Assembly (NCBI GenBank): GCA_020633295.1
Contig: JACKDW010000010.1
Span: 124,001-188,000 of the forward strand
From: Myxococcales bacterium
GTDB lineage: Bacteria > Myxococcota_A > Polyangia > Nannocystales > Nannocystaceae
Direction of reading: 5' to 3'
DNA length: 64,000 bases
The position numbers were made by a program, and so were the translations under genes. Positions 37,029 to 45,437 of this stretch are shown here, piece after piece; positions within the stretch are counted from its first letter, which is position 1, and each line of letters starts with the position of its first letter. The notes beneath the pieces were generated by a model that did not search any database, had not been told where the DNA came from, and was given only the letters and a program-made list of their open reading frames with translations.

Positions 37029-37748
37029 TCACACGCCGTCGATACACTGCGAGTACGCCTGGAAGGGCTCGCCGCAGCCCTCGGCGACCGCGAAGCCGAG
37101 CACGCACGCGAAGCTCGCCGCGTTCGCGCAGCCGAGGAACTCGAGCCACGCGTCGCCGCAGCCCGTCCCGGACGCCCCGAACCACAGGCAGTTCGTGCTG
37201 CACTCGTCCTCGGGCGCGTTGTTGGGGCAGGCCGCGTCTTGAACGTGGCCGCAGTAGCTCGCGCACGGCTCCACCACGTCGGGGTTGGGGTTCGAGTGCA
37301 CCGCGCAGTCGATCGCGAGGAGGTACTGCAGACCGCAGCTGGGCGCGACCGGGTCGCCGCCTGCGTCGCAGGTGATCTCGACGCCGTCGACGCAGTCGAA
37401 GTACGCGTTGCCGAGCGCGTCGCAGCTCTCCGACGACGTCAGCGTCGTGCAGGTCAGCATGCACGCGTCGAGCGTCGGGCCGCTCGAGCAGCCGGCGGCG
37501 ACCACCGCCGCGCAGAACGCATCGCAGCGGTCGTTCGCCGGGCCCTCGCCGCCGGAGCCCGAGCCTGATCCCGAGGGGCCCGCGCTCGCGTCGCTGCTCG
37601 TCGCGCCCGCGCTGTCGCTGGCGACAGACGAGCCGCTCGTCTCGGTCTCGGTGGGGCCGCCGCCCGCGTCGCCGCTGCAGGCGAGCAGCAGCGTCAGGAC
37701 GAGCGCGAGCGGGCGAGGGCTCGGCGTGGGTGAGGGCGTGGCGCGCAT
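37029..37748 (-). CDS. Cysteine-rich lipoprotein with two related modules
   Basis: 239 residues. Signal LALVLTLLLAC, a Ser/Gly linker, then two Cys-rich halves of about 75 residues: CDAFCAAVVAAGCSSGPTLDAC...CTTL...SCDALGNAYFDCVDG and CASYCGHVQDAACPNNAPEDEC...NCLWF...GCGDAWLEFLGCANA. Each has an early C-x3-C, a C about 8 later, a C-x3-C, and a C...aromatic...C end. This looks like an internal duplication of a disulfide-rich secreted domain. No known family is recognised. Confidence 0.65.
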   Translation of the reverse strand: MRATPSPTPSPRPLALVLTLLLACSGDAGGGPTETETSGSSVASDSAGATSSDASAGPSGSGSGSGGEGPANDRCDAFCAAVVAAGCSSGPTLDACMLTCTTLTSSESCDALGNAYFDCVDGVEITCDAGGDPVAPSCGLQYLLAIDCAVHSNPNPDVVEPCASYCGHVQDAACPNNAPEDECSTNCLWFGASGTGCGDAWLEFLGCANAASFACVLGFAVAEGCGEPFQAYSQCIDGV

Positions 37749-37865
37749 GGTCGGTCTCCCCGTCGGCAGGCCGCTCTATTCTGCCGGATCCGCGCGGGCT
37801 TGGGCATCGCGCTTGACCACGGGCGCGCGCGAGCGGTGCGGCGCCTCGACCTCGCGCTCGAAGAC

Positions 37866-37881
37866 ATGTCTAATGAGTCAT
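37866..37881. repeat. 16-bp AT-rich dyad (6-4-6)
   Basis: ATGTCTAATGAGTCAT, arms matching 5 of 6, in the 254-bp gap 37749-38002 upstream of the three-gene motor operon. The rest of that gap shows no gene. Confidence 0.45.
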
Positions 37882-38002
37882 CAATTGGGACGGCGGCACG
37901 CGCCGCGCTCGCCGACCGCCACGTCGTCGCGCGAGCGCGTCGCCGCGGCGCGCCCGGGATTGAGCTTGCGCGCAGGCCGTACATGGGCGATCGTCACGAC
38001 CC

Positions 38003-38506
38003 GTGGCGAGAGAACAACAACGCGGAGGCGGCGGAGGCGGCGTCGGGAAGCTCGGGATCGTCGGGGCGCTGGTCGCCGTCGCCGCGCTCGCGGGCGCGTA
38101 CCTCTCCGACTGCATCACGAATTTCGGCGTCGGCAACCCCGGCGGCGCGCAGCTCGGCACGCCCGGGCGCGGCGCGGCGGAGCCGGCCAAGGCGCCGGAG
38201 CAGGCCGTCGCCGGCGCGGGCAGCTCGGCGCGCAGCGTGGTGGTGCAGGGCGACCGCTGTCAGCTCGACGGCGGCGCCGCCGTCCTGTGCACGGAGGTCT
38301 GCGAGACGCTGCGCGCGGCCTCGGGTGACGCGAAGGCCGGAGGCGAGACCAACGGCGAGACCAACGGCGAGACCAACCGCGAGACCAACCGCGAGACCAA
38401 CCGCGAGATCAACGTCGACGCGACCCACGGCTCCCACGGCGTCGTCGTCGCGCTGCGCGAGTGCCTGCAGGGCGCTGGCTACACCGTCGACCTCCGGACG
38501 CGCTGA
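38003..38506 (+). CDS. Single-TM protein, first gene of a TolQR/ExbBD-like operon
   Basis: 167 residues from GTG 38003. One hydrophobic segment (LGIVGALVAVAALAGAYLSDC, ~17-37), then a linker and a small region with three Cys (GDRCQLDGGAAVLCTEVCETL). Six 12-bp units (38342-38413) encode Gly/Arg-Glu-Thr-Asn repeats. The last 30 residues HGVVVALRECLQGAGYTVDLRTR look like an alpha-beta end. It is two nt from the ExbB-like gene. Role unknown; likely a periplasmic partner of the two channel proteins. Confidence 0.65.
   Translation: MAREQQRGGGGGGVGKLGIVGALVAVAALAGAYLSDCITNFGVGNPGGAQLGTPGRGAAEPAKAPEQAVAGAGSSARSVVVQGDRCQLDGGAAVLCTEVCETLRAASGDAKAGGETNGETNGETNRETNRETNREINVDATHGSHGVVVALRECLQGAGYTVDLRTR
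38342..38413 (+). repeat. Six 12-bp tandem repeats (GETN/RETN)
   Basis: Three GGCGAGACCAAC units followed by three CGCGAGA(C/T)CAAC units. They are translated as tetrapeptide repeats. Confidence 0.85.
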
Positions 38507-38508
38507 CG

Positions 38509-39105
38509 ATGTTCGTTGCCGCGCTCTTCGATCCGCTCAGCGTCGTCGTCCTCTGCCTGATCGTGGCGATGATCGGCGCGGCCGCGCTGTGGCTGCGCGG
38601 CGGCCAGAATCACTTTCACGCGCTCGTCGGCGGGCTGTCGGTGCTGCGTCGCGTCGGCGCCCAGCTTCACCACGAGCACCCGATCCGCAAGCGCCTCGAG
38701 GCCGCGCCGGTCGTCGACCTCTCGTTCGAAGAGATCGCCCGCTTGATGGTCGGCGATCGCGTGGAGCCGGCGGCGCGCGCGTTGATCCTGCTGCGCGAGC
38801 GCGTCGGCTGGATCGAGCGCTTCGCCCAGTACGCGATTCACCTGGGCATCCTCGGGACCGTGTTCGCGCTCGTCAGCTCGGACCCCACGGATCTCGAGGG
38901 CTTCCGCGCGCGCCTGCCGATCGCGCTCGGGACGACGTTCTGGGGCCTGATCGGCGCGCTCGTGCTCTCGGCGCTCGCGGGCGCGTGCGAGTCCCTGCTC
39001 GAGCGCGCGAGCACCTACGTGCGCGAGGCGCTGCTCGAGGGGCTCGAGCGCGAGCCCGCGCCCGCGCCTGACGTCTCCGTGGACGCGCCGACCGAGGAGG
39101 GCTGA
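38509..39105 (+). CDS. MotA/TolQ/ExbB-like channel protein
   Basis: 198 residues with three predicted TM helices (~8-28, 106-122, 138-160). The second and third are of the ExbB/TolQ type: AIHLGILGTVFALV and IALGTTFWGLIGALVLSALAG, with the conserved small-residue/Thr pattern (LGxLGT..., ...TTxxGLxxA) that lines the ion path. The cytoplasmic loop between TM1 and TM2 is about 75 residues, and the C-terminal tail is short. It starts 2 nt after the previous gene and ends 1 nt before the ExbD-like gene. Known relatives power TonB, Tol-Pal, gliding (Agl/Gld) and Zorya defence. Confidence 0.75.
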   Translation: MFVAALFDPLSVVVLCLIVAMIGAAALWLRGGQNHFHALVGGLSVLRRVGAQLHHEHPIRKRLEAAPVVDLSFEEIARLMVGDRVEPAARALILLRERVGWIERFAQYAIHLGILGTVFALVSSDPTDLEGFRARLPIALGTTFWGLIGALVLSALAGACESLLERASTYVREALLEGLEREPAPAPDVSVDAPTEEG

Positions 39106-39106
39106 G

Positions 39107-39895
39107 GTGAGCCGCCGCCGGCGACATCGCGCGCTCGACATGCTCCCGCTGCTGGATGTCTTTATGGTCATCCTGTTCGTGTTCGCGACCATCCAGGAGC
39201 GCGAGGTCCACGTCTCGACCGAGGAGGCCGCGAGCCTGCGCGACGAGCTCGCGCAGGCGCGCGCGCAGCTCACGGCCGCCGAGCGGCGCGGCCAGGAGGA
39301 TCGTGCCGCGCGCGCGCGCGCCGAGGCCGAGGCCGCGCGCACCGAGTCCGAGCAGCTCGCGACCGCGCGGCGCGAGCTCGCCGACGCCGAGTCCGCCGAG
39401 AGGCGCGCGCGCATGGAGGCCAAGCGCGCGCGCGAGGCCGTCGACCAGCTGCGCGCGCGCGTGACGGAGCAGCTCGCCGCGGTCGGCCAGTCCGAGGACG
39501 TCGTCCGTCGCCAGGACGTCCTGAGCAAGCTGCTGCACCAGTTCACCGTGTTCGAGATCGACATCACCGGCGCGGACTCGGGCGAGCGCGTCGTCAACCA
39601 CTGCTGCTATCGCACCGACCCCTTCGTCGAGGCCTGGAGCTCCTGCGGGGTCGTGCCCGCCGAGAGCGAGGCGCTGCGCGAGTGGGTCCGCCAGGGCGGC
39701 GGCGGGCTTGAGGACGTCCTCCGGCGCACGCGCGGCGGCAACGCGATGACGATCATCCGCCAGGACGAGGTGTCGACCTTCGACCTGCGCCTGTCTCTCA
39801 AGGTGCTGCTGCAGGAGCGCTTCGCCGACCACGAGATCTACGACGGCGGGATCTCGATCGATCGCGTCCGCTGCGACGGCGGCGCCGCGCAGTAA
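39107..39895 (+). CDS. ExbD/TolR/MotB-like protein with long coiled coil
   Basis: 262 residues from GTG 39107 with GAGG upstream. N-terminal basic residues, then one TM (DMLPLLDVFMVILFVFATI, ~11-29) with an Asp at residue 17 in the place of the proton/ion-binding Asp of ExbD/TolR/MotB (PLLDVFMVILF). Residues ~38-135 are a strong coiled coil rich in Arg/Glu/Ala. The C-terminal ~120 residues contain three Cys (HCCYRTD, SSCGVV) and no recognisable OmpA-type peptidoglycan motif. Together with the ExbB-like protein it forms a 5:2-type ion motor in all likelihood. The long coiled coil is more like MotB/ZorB stators than TolR. Confidence 0.75.
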   Translation: MSRRRRHRALDMLPLLDVFMVILFVFATIQEREVHVSTEEAASLRDELAQARAQLTAAERRGQEDRAARARAEAEAARTESEQLATARRELADAESAERRARMEAKRAREAVDQLRARVTEQLAAVGQSEDVVRRQDVLSKLLHQFTVFEIDITGADSGERVVNHCCYRTDPFVEAWSSCGVVPAESEALREWVRQGGGGLEDVLRRTRGGNAMTIIRQDEVSTFDLRLSLKVLLQERFADHEIYDGGISIDRVRCDGGAAQ

Positions 39896-39971
39896 ATCCA
39901 GCGCGCTGGGTCACCGACGCGAGCTCGAAGATCGCTCGCCGCGGACGACGAGCGCGTGCCATGCTGGCGTC

Positions 39972-40226
39972 ATGAACGAGAAGCGCGCCGTACTGATCGT
40001 CTGGATCGCGAGCCTGATCGCGCTCTACCTCGGGAGCGGCTGGGTCGAGACTGCGGGCCGCGCGGTGCTCTGGATCTTGCTGGTGTCGCACGCGGTCGAG
40101 TGCGCGATGAACCTCGCGCTGTTCCGCCGCGCCGGCGGCTCCATGACCAACCACCTCGTGCAGACCATGATCTACGGGTACACCTACTGGATGCCGCTCA
40201 AGCGGCGGCTCGCGGCCGGCGAGTAG
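39972..40226 (+). CDS. Small two-TM membrane protein
   Basis: 84 residues with two hydrophobic helices (AVLIVWIASLIALYLG and AVLWILLVSHAVECAMNLALF) and a conserved-looking end HLVQTMIYGYTYWMPLKRR. The H..Q...G...W.PLK ending recalls small conserved membrane proteins such as DUF1145, but I cannot confirm. ATG 39972 is 76 nt after the motor operon and may be separately transcribed. Confidence 0.6.
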   Translation: MNEKRAVLIVWIASLIALYLGSGWVETAGRAVLWILLVSHAVECAMNLALFRRAGGSMTNHLVQTMIYGYTYWMPLKRRLAAGE

Positions 40227-40237
40227 CGGCCGCGCGT

Positions 40238-40660
40238 CTACTCGATCCCGTCCACGTGCGCCTCGCCGTCGGGCTTGCGCACGTGCACCACCACGCCCGA
40301 TGACCCCGAGGACGTGGGGCAAAGATCGAAGGTGGCCGTGAACTCGCGCTCGCCGGCGCTGCCCGGCGGCGGCGGTTCGAAGCGCACGGGCGTCCTCAGG
40401 GCCTGGCCTGGCGCGCAGGCGGTCGGGTCTCGGTAGCGGACGTCAAAGCGCTCCGCGGTCTCGACGACCTCCTCGAATTCGACGGGCGCGCCGCCCCACG
40501 TGGCGAGGTACGCGTCCGCGAGCCGGCGCGCGTCCGCGGCCGTCAGCGCGTCGCTCGCGGGCCGCGCGGCGGTCGCCCGCGCGGGCGCTCGGCTGGCGCA
40601 CGCGGGCGCCGTCGTCGCGAGCGCCACGAGTATGACCCTATAACCATGTCCCTTGGTCAA
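40238..40660 (-). CDS. Small lipoprotein of unknown function
   Basis: 140 residues with signal VILVALATTAPAC. It has an Ala-rich linker, a helical part (ADARRLADAYLATWGG) and a beta-rich end (VVVHVRKPDGEAHVDGIE). No family recognised. The start ATG lies in an AT-rich patch with a TGACC...GGTCA dyad (40634-40658). Confidence 0.6.
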   Translation of the reverse strand: MTKGHGYRVILVALATTAPACASRAPARATAARPASDALTAADARRLADAYLATWGGAPVEFEEVVETAERFDVRYRDPTACAPGQALRTPVRFEPPPPGSAGEREFTATFDLCPTSSGSSGVVVHVRKPDGEAHVDGIE

Positions 40661-40687
40661 GGCGCGCAGGATAGCACGGACGCGGGC

Positions 40688-43168
40688 TCAGCCCTCGATC
40701 GAGCAGGTCTCGACCGGCGGGCTCTCGTTGTTGTCCTCGATGCACTCGTTGAGCAGGCCGCCGCCGAGCCCGTCGTCGTCGACGACGACGTAGATGTCGA
40801 AGGGCGGGCTCGCGGGCGCGTCGGCGTCGAGGTAGACGGTCTCCGAGCCGCCGGCCGGGATCGCCTTCGTCGTCTGCACCGTGCCGAGCGGGCCGGTGTC
40901 GACGTCGTAGAAGGTCACGTTGACGCCCGGGCCGACGCCGAGGCAGCCCTGGTTGACGACCTTCGCCGACATCGCGATCGTCGAGCAGTCGACGCCGTTG
41001 GCGTACAGGTCCGCGGGCGCGAGGTCTGGCGCGCAGTTGTTCTCGAGCTCGCCCTGCGTGTTGCGCCGGTAGCTGTTGTAGGGGTCGTTGGCCGGCGTCG
41101 CCCAGTTCGGCGACTCGACCGTCGGGATCGTCCCGTCGGCGCCGACGTTGGTCACGTGGTACGTGTGCTGGTTCCACACCGGGAAGGTCGAGACCCAGTT
41201 GTCGAGCCGATCCTCGAACACCTCGACGCCGGCGTCCCCGATCGCGCCCTGATCAGACTCGTTGTTGGTGCTGACGATGATCTCGGCCTTGAAGTCGCCG
41301 TCGACGTCGGCGACCACGGGGAACTCGCTGCGCGTGCGCGACGAGTTGATGTCGATGAACAGGATCTCCTCGTCGGTCATGATGCCGTCGCACAGCGGGC
41401 CCTGCACGGCGCAGTCGGGCTCGGTGCCCGGGTAGATCCGCAGGTACCACTCGTCGCCGTAGATGACCTCGGAGCGGCCGTCGCCGTCGAAGTCGAACAC
41501 CGAGGAGCCCGTGCGCTGCGACGAGCCGTCCTTGGTGTCCGCGCGCCACAGCACCGACATGGCCCCTGGGCCGTCGTAGCGCGCGACCACGTAGGTGTCG
41601 CCGCCTGCGGTGCCGATGTCCGCGACGCCGTCGCCGTCGAAGTCGGCGATGTTGGGCGCCCCGCCGGCGCCGCCGCCGGGGATCGCGACGCTCGCCAGCG
41701 TCTCGCCGGTCTGCCCGTTGAACACGTAGATCTCGCCGCTGCTGATGAGCGCGACCTCGGGCGTGAGGTCGCCGTTGAAGTCGGCGACGCCGCAGTAGCC
41801 GTCGGCCGGCGTGGCCTGCCAGAGCAGCTGGCCGGCGAAGTCGACGCCCACGGTGCCCGTGAAGGTGTAGACCGTGCCGCCGGCGATCAGCTCCGGGCGC
41901 GAGTCGCCGTTGAGGTCCGCGACGCACGAGAGCGGGCCGACGCTGCCGTTGGCGCCGGTCGCCCCGGACGGCGCCTCCCACGCGATCTTCCCGAAGTTGT
42001 CGTAGACCGCGCGGCCGAACGCGATCTCGGGCGGGCCCGTCAGGTCGAAGTTGGCGATCGACGGCGAGCCGCTCCGGCCCCCGAAGCTGTAGTTCTCCGA
42101 CGTCCACAGCGGCATGCCGTCGTTGCGGACGCACAGCAGGTTCTTGCCCTCGCCGGGCACGACGATCTCGGGCGTGCCGTCGCCGTTGAGGTCGCCGAGC
42201 GCCGGGTGCGAGCCGGGGTCGGTGCGGTACGCCGGGTCGAGCAGGCTCCAGACCTTGGCGCCGTTGTCCCCGCGGATCACCCGCAGGATCCCGTTCGCGG
42301 TGTAGTTGGAGCCCTTGTAGCTGTTGAACACGATCTCCGGGATGCAGTCGCCGTCGAGGTCGACGACCATCGGCGACATCACGCACTGGTAGTATTCGGG
42401 CTCGTCGTCGGGCGCGACCTCGACGTGCGGCCAGCTCGGCACGCACAGATCGTTCTGACAGACCTCGTCCTTCTGGCAGCCCTGGTCGCAGCTGCGGCTC
42501 TTTCGCTGGCCCCAGGTGAAGCGCGGGATCGGGTCGAACACGCCGATCTCCGGTTCGAAGGCGCAGGTCGGGTCGGCGAAGTTGGGCACGCAGAGCTCGA
42601 GCTGCGGATCACAGATCTGGCCCTCGGCGCAGTCCGACTCGGTCTTCGTCGCGCACACCGCAGACGAGCACGCGCCGCCCGGCGTCACGCACTGGCCGAC
42701 GTAGCACAGCTGCCCGGGGCCGCAGCACACCGGGTCCTCGCCGCCGCACGGCGCCTCGTCGCCGCAGTCGAGCTCGCAGGCCCCGTCGACGCAGGACTCG
42801 TCCGCCTCGCAGCAGATGTCCCCGCAGTCACGCGCCGGAGGACAGGGCGCGCCCGTGCTCTCCGTCTCGCCCATCGTCCCGCCGGTCTCGCTCTCGGAGC
42901 CGCTCGTGGTCGTCGTCGAGCCGGCGCTCGACGGGTTGGTCAGCGTCACCGTCGGCGCCCCGCTGCCGGAGGCGGTCGAGTCCTCGCGGCCGGAGTCGTC
43001 GCCGCAGGCGACCACGACCGCGACCGCGGCGAGCGCTCGCGCGGGCGCGGACGCCGAGGCGCGAGCGGAGGAGCGAGCGGAGGAGCGAGCGGAGGAGCGA
43101 GCGGAGGAGCGAGCGGAGGAGCGAGCGGAGGAGCCGCGTTCCGACGTCGGCGTCGAGGCGTAATCCAT
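40688..43168 (-). CDS. Cys-rich FG-GAP repeat lipoprotein with CARDB-like end
   Basis: 826 residues from ATG 43168. The n-region has six 12-bp units encoding Ser-Ser-Ala-Arg (43061-43132) and then ALAAVAVVVAC. A Ser/Thr linker is followed by a Cys-rich part (CGDICCEADESCVDGACELDC and similar repeats), then seven or more FG-GAP-like Asp repeats: DLDGDCIPEIVF, DLNGDGTPEIVV, DLNGDSRPELIA, DFNGDLTPEVALI, DFDGDGVADIG, DFDGDGRSEVI and DVDGDFKAEII. The last ~110 residues resemble a CARDB adhesion domain ending ECIEDNNES. A large calcium-binding surface lipoprotein, likely an adhesin. Confidence 0.8.
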   Translation of the reverse strand: MDYASTPTSERGSSARSSARSSARSSARSSARSSARASASAPARALAAVAVVVACGDDSGREDSTASGSGAPTVTLTNPSSAGSTTTTSGSESETGGTMGETESTGAPCPPARDCGDICCEADESCVDGACELDCGDEAPCGGEDPVCCGPGQLCYVGQCVTPGGACSSAVCATKTESDCAEGQICDPQLELCVPNFADPTCAFEPEIGVFDPIPRFTWGQRKSRSCDQGCQKDEVCQNDLCVPSWPHVEVAPDDEPEYYQCVMSPMVVDLDGDCIPEIVFNSYKGSNYTANGILRVIRGDNGAKVWSLLDPAYRTDPGSHPALGDLNGDGTPEIVVPGEGKNLLCVRNDGMPLWTSENYSFGGRSGSPSIANFDLTGPPEIAFGRAVYDNFGKIAWEAPSGATGANGSVGPLSCVADLNGDSRPELIAGGTVYTFTGTVGVDFAGQLLWQATPADGYCGVADFNGDLTPEVALISSGEIYVFNGQTGETLASVAIPGGGAGGAPNIADFDGDGVADIGTAGGDTYVVARYDGPGAMSVLWRADTKDGSSQRTGSSVFDFDGDGRSEVIYGDEWYLRIYPGTEPDCAVQGPLCDGIMTDEEILFIDINSSRTRSEFPVVADVDGDFKAEIIVSTNNESDQGAIGDAGVEVFEDRLDNWVSTFPVWNQHTYHVTNVGADGTIPTVESPNWATPANDPYNSYRRNTQGELENNCAPDLAPADLYANGVDCSTIAMSAKVVNQGCLGVGPGVNVTFYDVDTGPLGTVQTTKAIPAGGSETVYLDADAPASPPFDIYVVVDDDGLGGGLLNECIEDNNESPPVETCSIEG
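43061..43132 (-). repeat. Six 12-bp tandem repeats (SSAR)
   Basis: Six perfect units of GCGAGCGGAGGA (plus strand) in the signal-peptide n-region of the FG-GAP lipoprotein. Confidence 0.9.
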
Positions 43169-43633
43169 GGACGCATGGTATCGGCGCGCTCGCGCAGATC
43201 CAACGCGTCGGCGGCGAGGGATGTCGATCGTTGTAGGTGCAAGCGCTTGCGGCACAGGCACGCTCAACGCGCGTGGAGGAAGGCCGCGCTCGCGCTACTC
43301 GAGCGACGACCGTCGGGGCCGCCGGCTCGCCCGCGCCTGTATCCGCGACGCGGACGCGCGGCGCGACCGCGACCGCGACCGCGCCTGCGCGCCCCCTGAG
43401 GAGGGCGGGGCGGGGCGAAGCTAGAGCCTCGCGCAGGACCGCGCCGCGCACGGCCGGCCCTGGCGCGCGTCCTCGAGGCTGTCGCCGCGTCCGCGGGCGC
43501 GCGGAGAATTCTCCATGATCTCGTGGCTCCACGCCGTTTTGCGCCCGCGCGCGCAGCATCGCCCGAAGCGCGAGACCTTGAACCGCGAGTTCCACGGACG
43601 CCGCCCGTGGTGATAGCTTTGACGCGCACCGCC
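43169..43633. other. 465-bp divergent intergenic region
   Basis: It holds the promoters of the FG-GAP lipoprotein (minus) and the TPR-like protein (plus). The most striking site is a 12-bp palindrome at 43239-43250. No gene is supported; the upstream extension of the plus-strand frame (from 43523) lacks signal-like sequence. Confidence 0.45.
43239..43250. promoter_or_regulatory. Candidate LacI-type operator
   Basis: GCAAGCGCTTGC is a perfect palindrome with a central CG, the form bound by many LacI-family sugar regulators. It lies 71 bp upstream of the FG-GAP lipoprotein start. No LacI gene is in the window. Confidence 0.35.
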
Positions 43634-44596
43634 ATGTCACGACTCCCGTACCTGCTCCTGACGGTATGCATCGGACTCGCGCCGGTTCACCCCGCGCACG
43701 CCGTGGCGCACGCCGCCGCGCCCGCGCGCGACGACATGGGCCGCGCCGAGCAGCTCTACCTCGAGGGCAAGGAGAAGTTCGAGATCGCCGAGTACATCGA
43801 GGCGCTGCGGCTGTGGCAGGAGGCCTACGGGCTCGTCCCCGACACCAAGGACGCGCGCCCGATCAAGAACGACCTCATCTACAACATGGCGAAGGCGCAG
43901 GTGAAGGCGCACGCGGTCGACAACGACGTCGCGCGCCTGCGCAAGGCGAAGCTGCTGTTCGAGCAGTACCTCGGCGAGCACGAGTCGCTGCACGGGAAGT
44001 CGAAGGCGGCGGTCAAGGAGCGCGAGGAGGTCGCGGCGCAGCTCGCCGAGGTCGAGAAGCTGCTCGAGAACCCCAGCGCCGGGCCGGCGGCGGTCGGCGT
44101 CGCCCCGGGGGATCCCGACGCCGCGCCACCCGGGGATCCGAGCGCGGCGCCGCCGGGGGATCCGAGCGAAGCAGGCGGGGACGGGGACGAGGACGAGGAC
44201 GAAGACGAGGATGACTTCGATCTCGACGCGGCGCTCGACGCCGACCCGGAGCTGGCGAAGGAGTACAAGCAGGGCCGCGACATGGTGATCGCGGGATCCG
44301 TGGTGCTCGGCGTCGGCCTGTTCTCGCTGCTGGTCGCGGCGGGTGGCGTGGGCGCGGCCATCAACTTCGACAACATGGGCGAGACCGATCGCGCCCAGCG
44401 GCTGACCTACGCGTCGATCGGCGTCGGCGCGTTCGGTGGCGTCGCGACGATCTCCGGCGCCGTCGTCCTCGGGCTCGGGATCCCGCGCCTCGTCCGGGCC
44501 AAGAAGCGCGCGCAGCGTCAGTCCGCGTTCCAGCCCTCCTTCACGCCCTACTTCACGCGGGGCGGGGCGGGCGCGGTCGCCACGATTCGCTTCTGA
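43634..44596 (+). CDS. TPR-like exported protein with two C-terminal TM segments
   Basis: 320 residues from ATG 43634. Signal LPYLLLTVCIGLAPVHPAHA, then a helical TPR-like repeat region (AEQLYLEGKEKFEIAEYIEALRLWQEAYGLVPDT, LIYNMAKAQVKAH, LLFEQYLGEHESL). After a Gly/Asp/Pro repeat (GDPDAAPPGDPSAAPPGDPS) and an acidic run come two hydrophobic segments (VIAGSVVLGVGLFSLLVAAGGVGA and IGVGAFGGVATISGAVVLGLGI). Similar proteins are common in Myxococcota near kinases. Function unknown. Confidence 0.7.
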   Translation: MSRLPYLLLTVCIGLAPVHPAHAVAHAAAPARDDMGRAEQLYLEGKEKFEIAEYIEALRLWQEAYGLVPDTKDARPIKNDLIYNMAKAQVKAHAVDNDVARLRKAKLLFEQYLGEHESLHGKSKAAVKEREEVAAQLAEVEKLLENPSAGPAAVGVAPGDPDAAPPGDPSAAPPGDPSEAGGDGDEDEDEDEDDFDLDAALDADPELAKEYKQGRDMVIAGSVVLGVGLFSLLVAAGGVGAAINFDNMGETDRAQRLTYASIGVGAFGGVATISGAVVLGLGIPRLVRAKKRAQRQSAFQPSFTPYFTRGGAGAVATIRF

Positions 44597-44684
44597 CGCG
44601 GGCTGGCGTCCTCGTCGTGGGTCGCGGCGAGAGAGCGCGCGCGGCGGGCATGCTATTGTCCGCGCCGCAAGGAGTCACGTACAC

Positions 44685-45173
44685 ATGACGATCAAGGTTG
44701 GCGACAAGGTACCTGCGGTTACGCTCAAGCGCCTCGGCGGCGGCATCGAGGAGGTCAACACCGGCGAGCTGTTCAAGGGGCGCAGGGTGGTCCTGTTCTC
44801 GGTCCCCGGCGCGTACACACCGACATGCTCCAAAGAGCACCTCCCAGGCTTCGTCGCGTCGGCCGACGAGATCCGCAGCCAGGGCGTCGACGAGATCGTG
44901 TGCCTGGCCGTCAACGACCCCTTCGTCATGGCGGCCTGGGGCGAGGAGCACGGCGCCGACGGAAAGGTCTCGATGCTGCCCGACTGGGACGGCGCGTTCA
45001 CCCGGGCGCTGGGCCTGGAGCAGGACATCTCGGCCGCGGGGCTCGGGGTCCGCGGCAAGCGGTTCTCGATGCTGGTCGAGGACGGCGTGGTGAAGTCCCT
45101 CAACATCGAGGACGGCAAGGGCGTCACCGTCAGCGGCGCGGCCTCCTGCCTCAACGCGCTCGCGGCGAGCTGA
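44685..45173 (+). CDS. Peroxiredoxin (Prx5-type redoxin)
   Basis: 162 residues from ATG 44685, with an AAGGAG site 11 nt upstream. The peroxidatic motif is PGAYTPTCS with Cys48 and Thr45, as in the Prx5/AhpE-like redoxins. The C-terminal LEQDISAAGLGVRGKRFSMLVEDGVV is the typical Prx5 end with the conserved Arg. A second Cys at 155 could be the resolving residue. It reduces H2O2 and organic peroxides with thiol donors. It may belong functionally with the glutathione reductase at 58102, but the two are far apart. Confidence 0.9.
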   Translation: MTIKVGDKVPAVTLKRLGGGIEEVNTGELFKGRRVVLFSVPGAYTPTCSKEHLPGFVASADEIRSQGVDEIVCLAVNDPFVMAAWGEEHGADGKVSMLPDWDGAFTRALGLEQDISAAGLGVRGKRFSMLVEDGVVKSLNIEDGKGVTVSGAASCLNALAAS

Positions 45174-45193
45174 GCGCCGCGCATCGGCGGCGC
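45174..45193 (+). terminator. Hairpin after the peroxiredoxin gene
   Basis: A 7-bp perfect stem GCGCCGC / GCGGCGC with a 6-nt loop begins directly after the stop codon. No T-run. Confidence 0.35.
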
Positions 45194-45281
45194 GCTCGCG
45201 CCCCTACGAGCGCCGGTCCGCGGGCAGCGGGTCGGCGCTCGCGCGCGTTCGCGCCGCGCGTCCGCGCGCCGTGATTTTAAT

Positions 45282-45297
45282 ATGTCTTGAAAGACAT
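45282..45297. repeat. 16-bp AT-rich perfect dyad (6-4-6)
   Basis: ATGTCTTGAAAGACAT, perfect 6-bp arms, inside TTTTAATATG...ATAACAG, 140 bp upstream of the FHA-AgmX gene. It is either an operator or the promoter region; the most symmetric member of the dyad set in intergenic DNA. Confidence 0.5.
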
Positions 45298-45437
45298 GTG
45301 ATAACAGGCGTGTCGTCGCGCCCCGGAGAGCCCGTGAGAGCGCTCACGGTTTTTCTTGCGCGCTCCGCTACACCTGCCGGAACCTCTGCGCGACGCTTCT
45401 GTCTGTCCCGACGAACAGCAGGGCCGAGGACCAAGAC

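Noticed and set aside
38003..39895. Zorya defence system
   Set aside because: No ZorC/D/E-like genes, and the channel protein lacks ZorA's long cytoplasmic tail; only the ion-motor core is similar.
40646..43399. Plus-strand open frame of 917 aa opposite the FG-GAP lipoprotein
   Set aside because: No domain or signal; the FG-GAP frame on the minus strand is convincing.
43523..43633. N-terminal extension of the TPR-like protein
   Set aside because: A clear signal peptide begins at 43634; upstream codons look non-coding.
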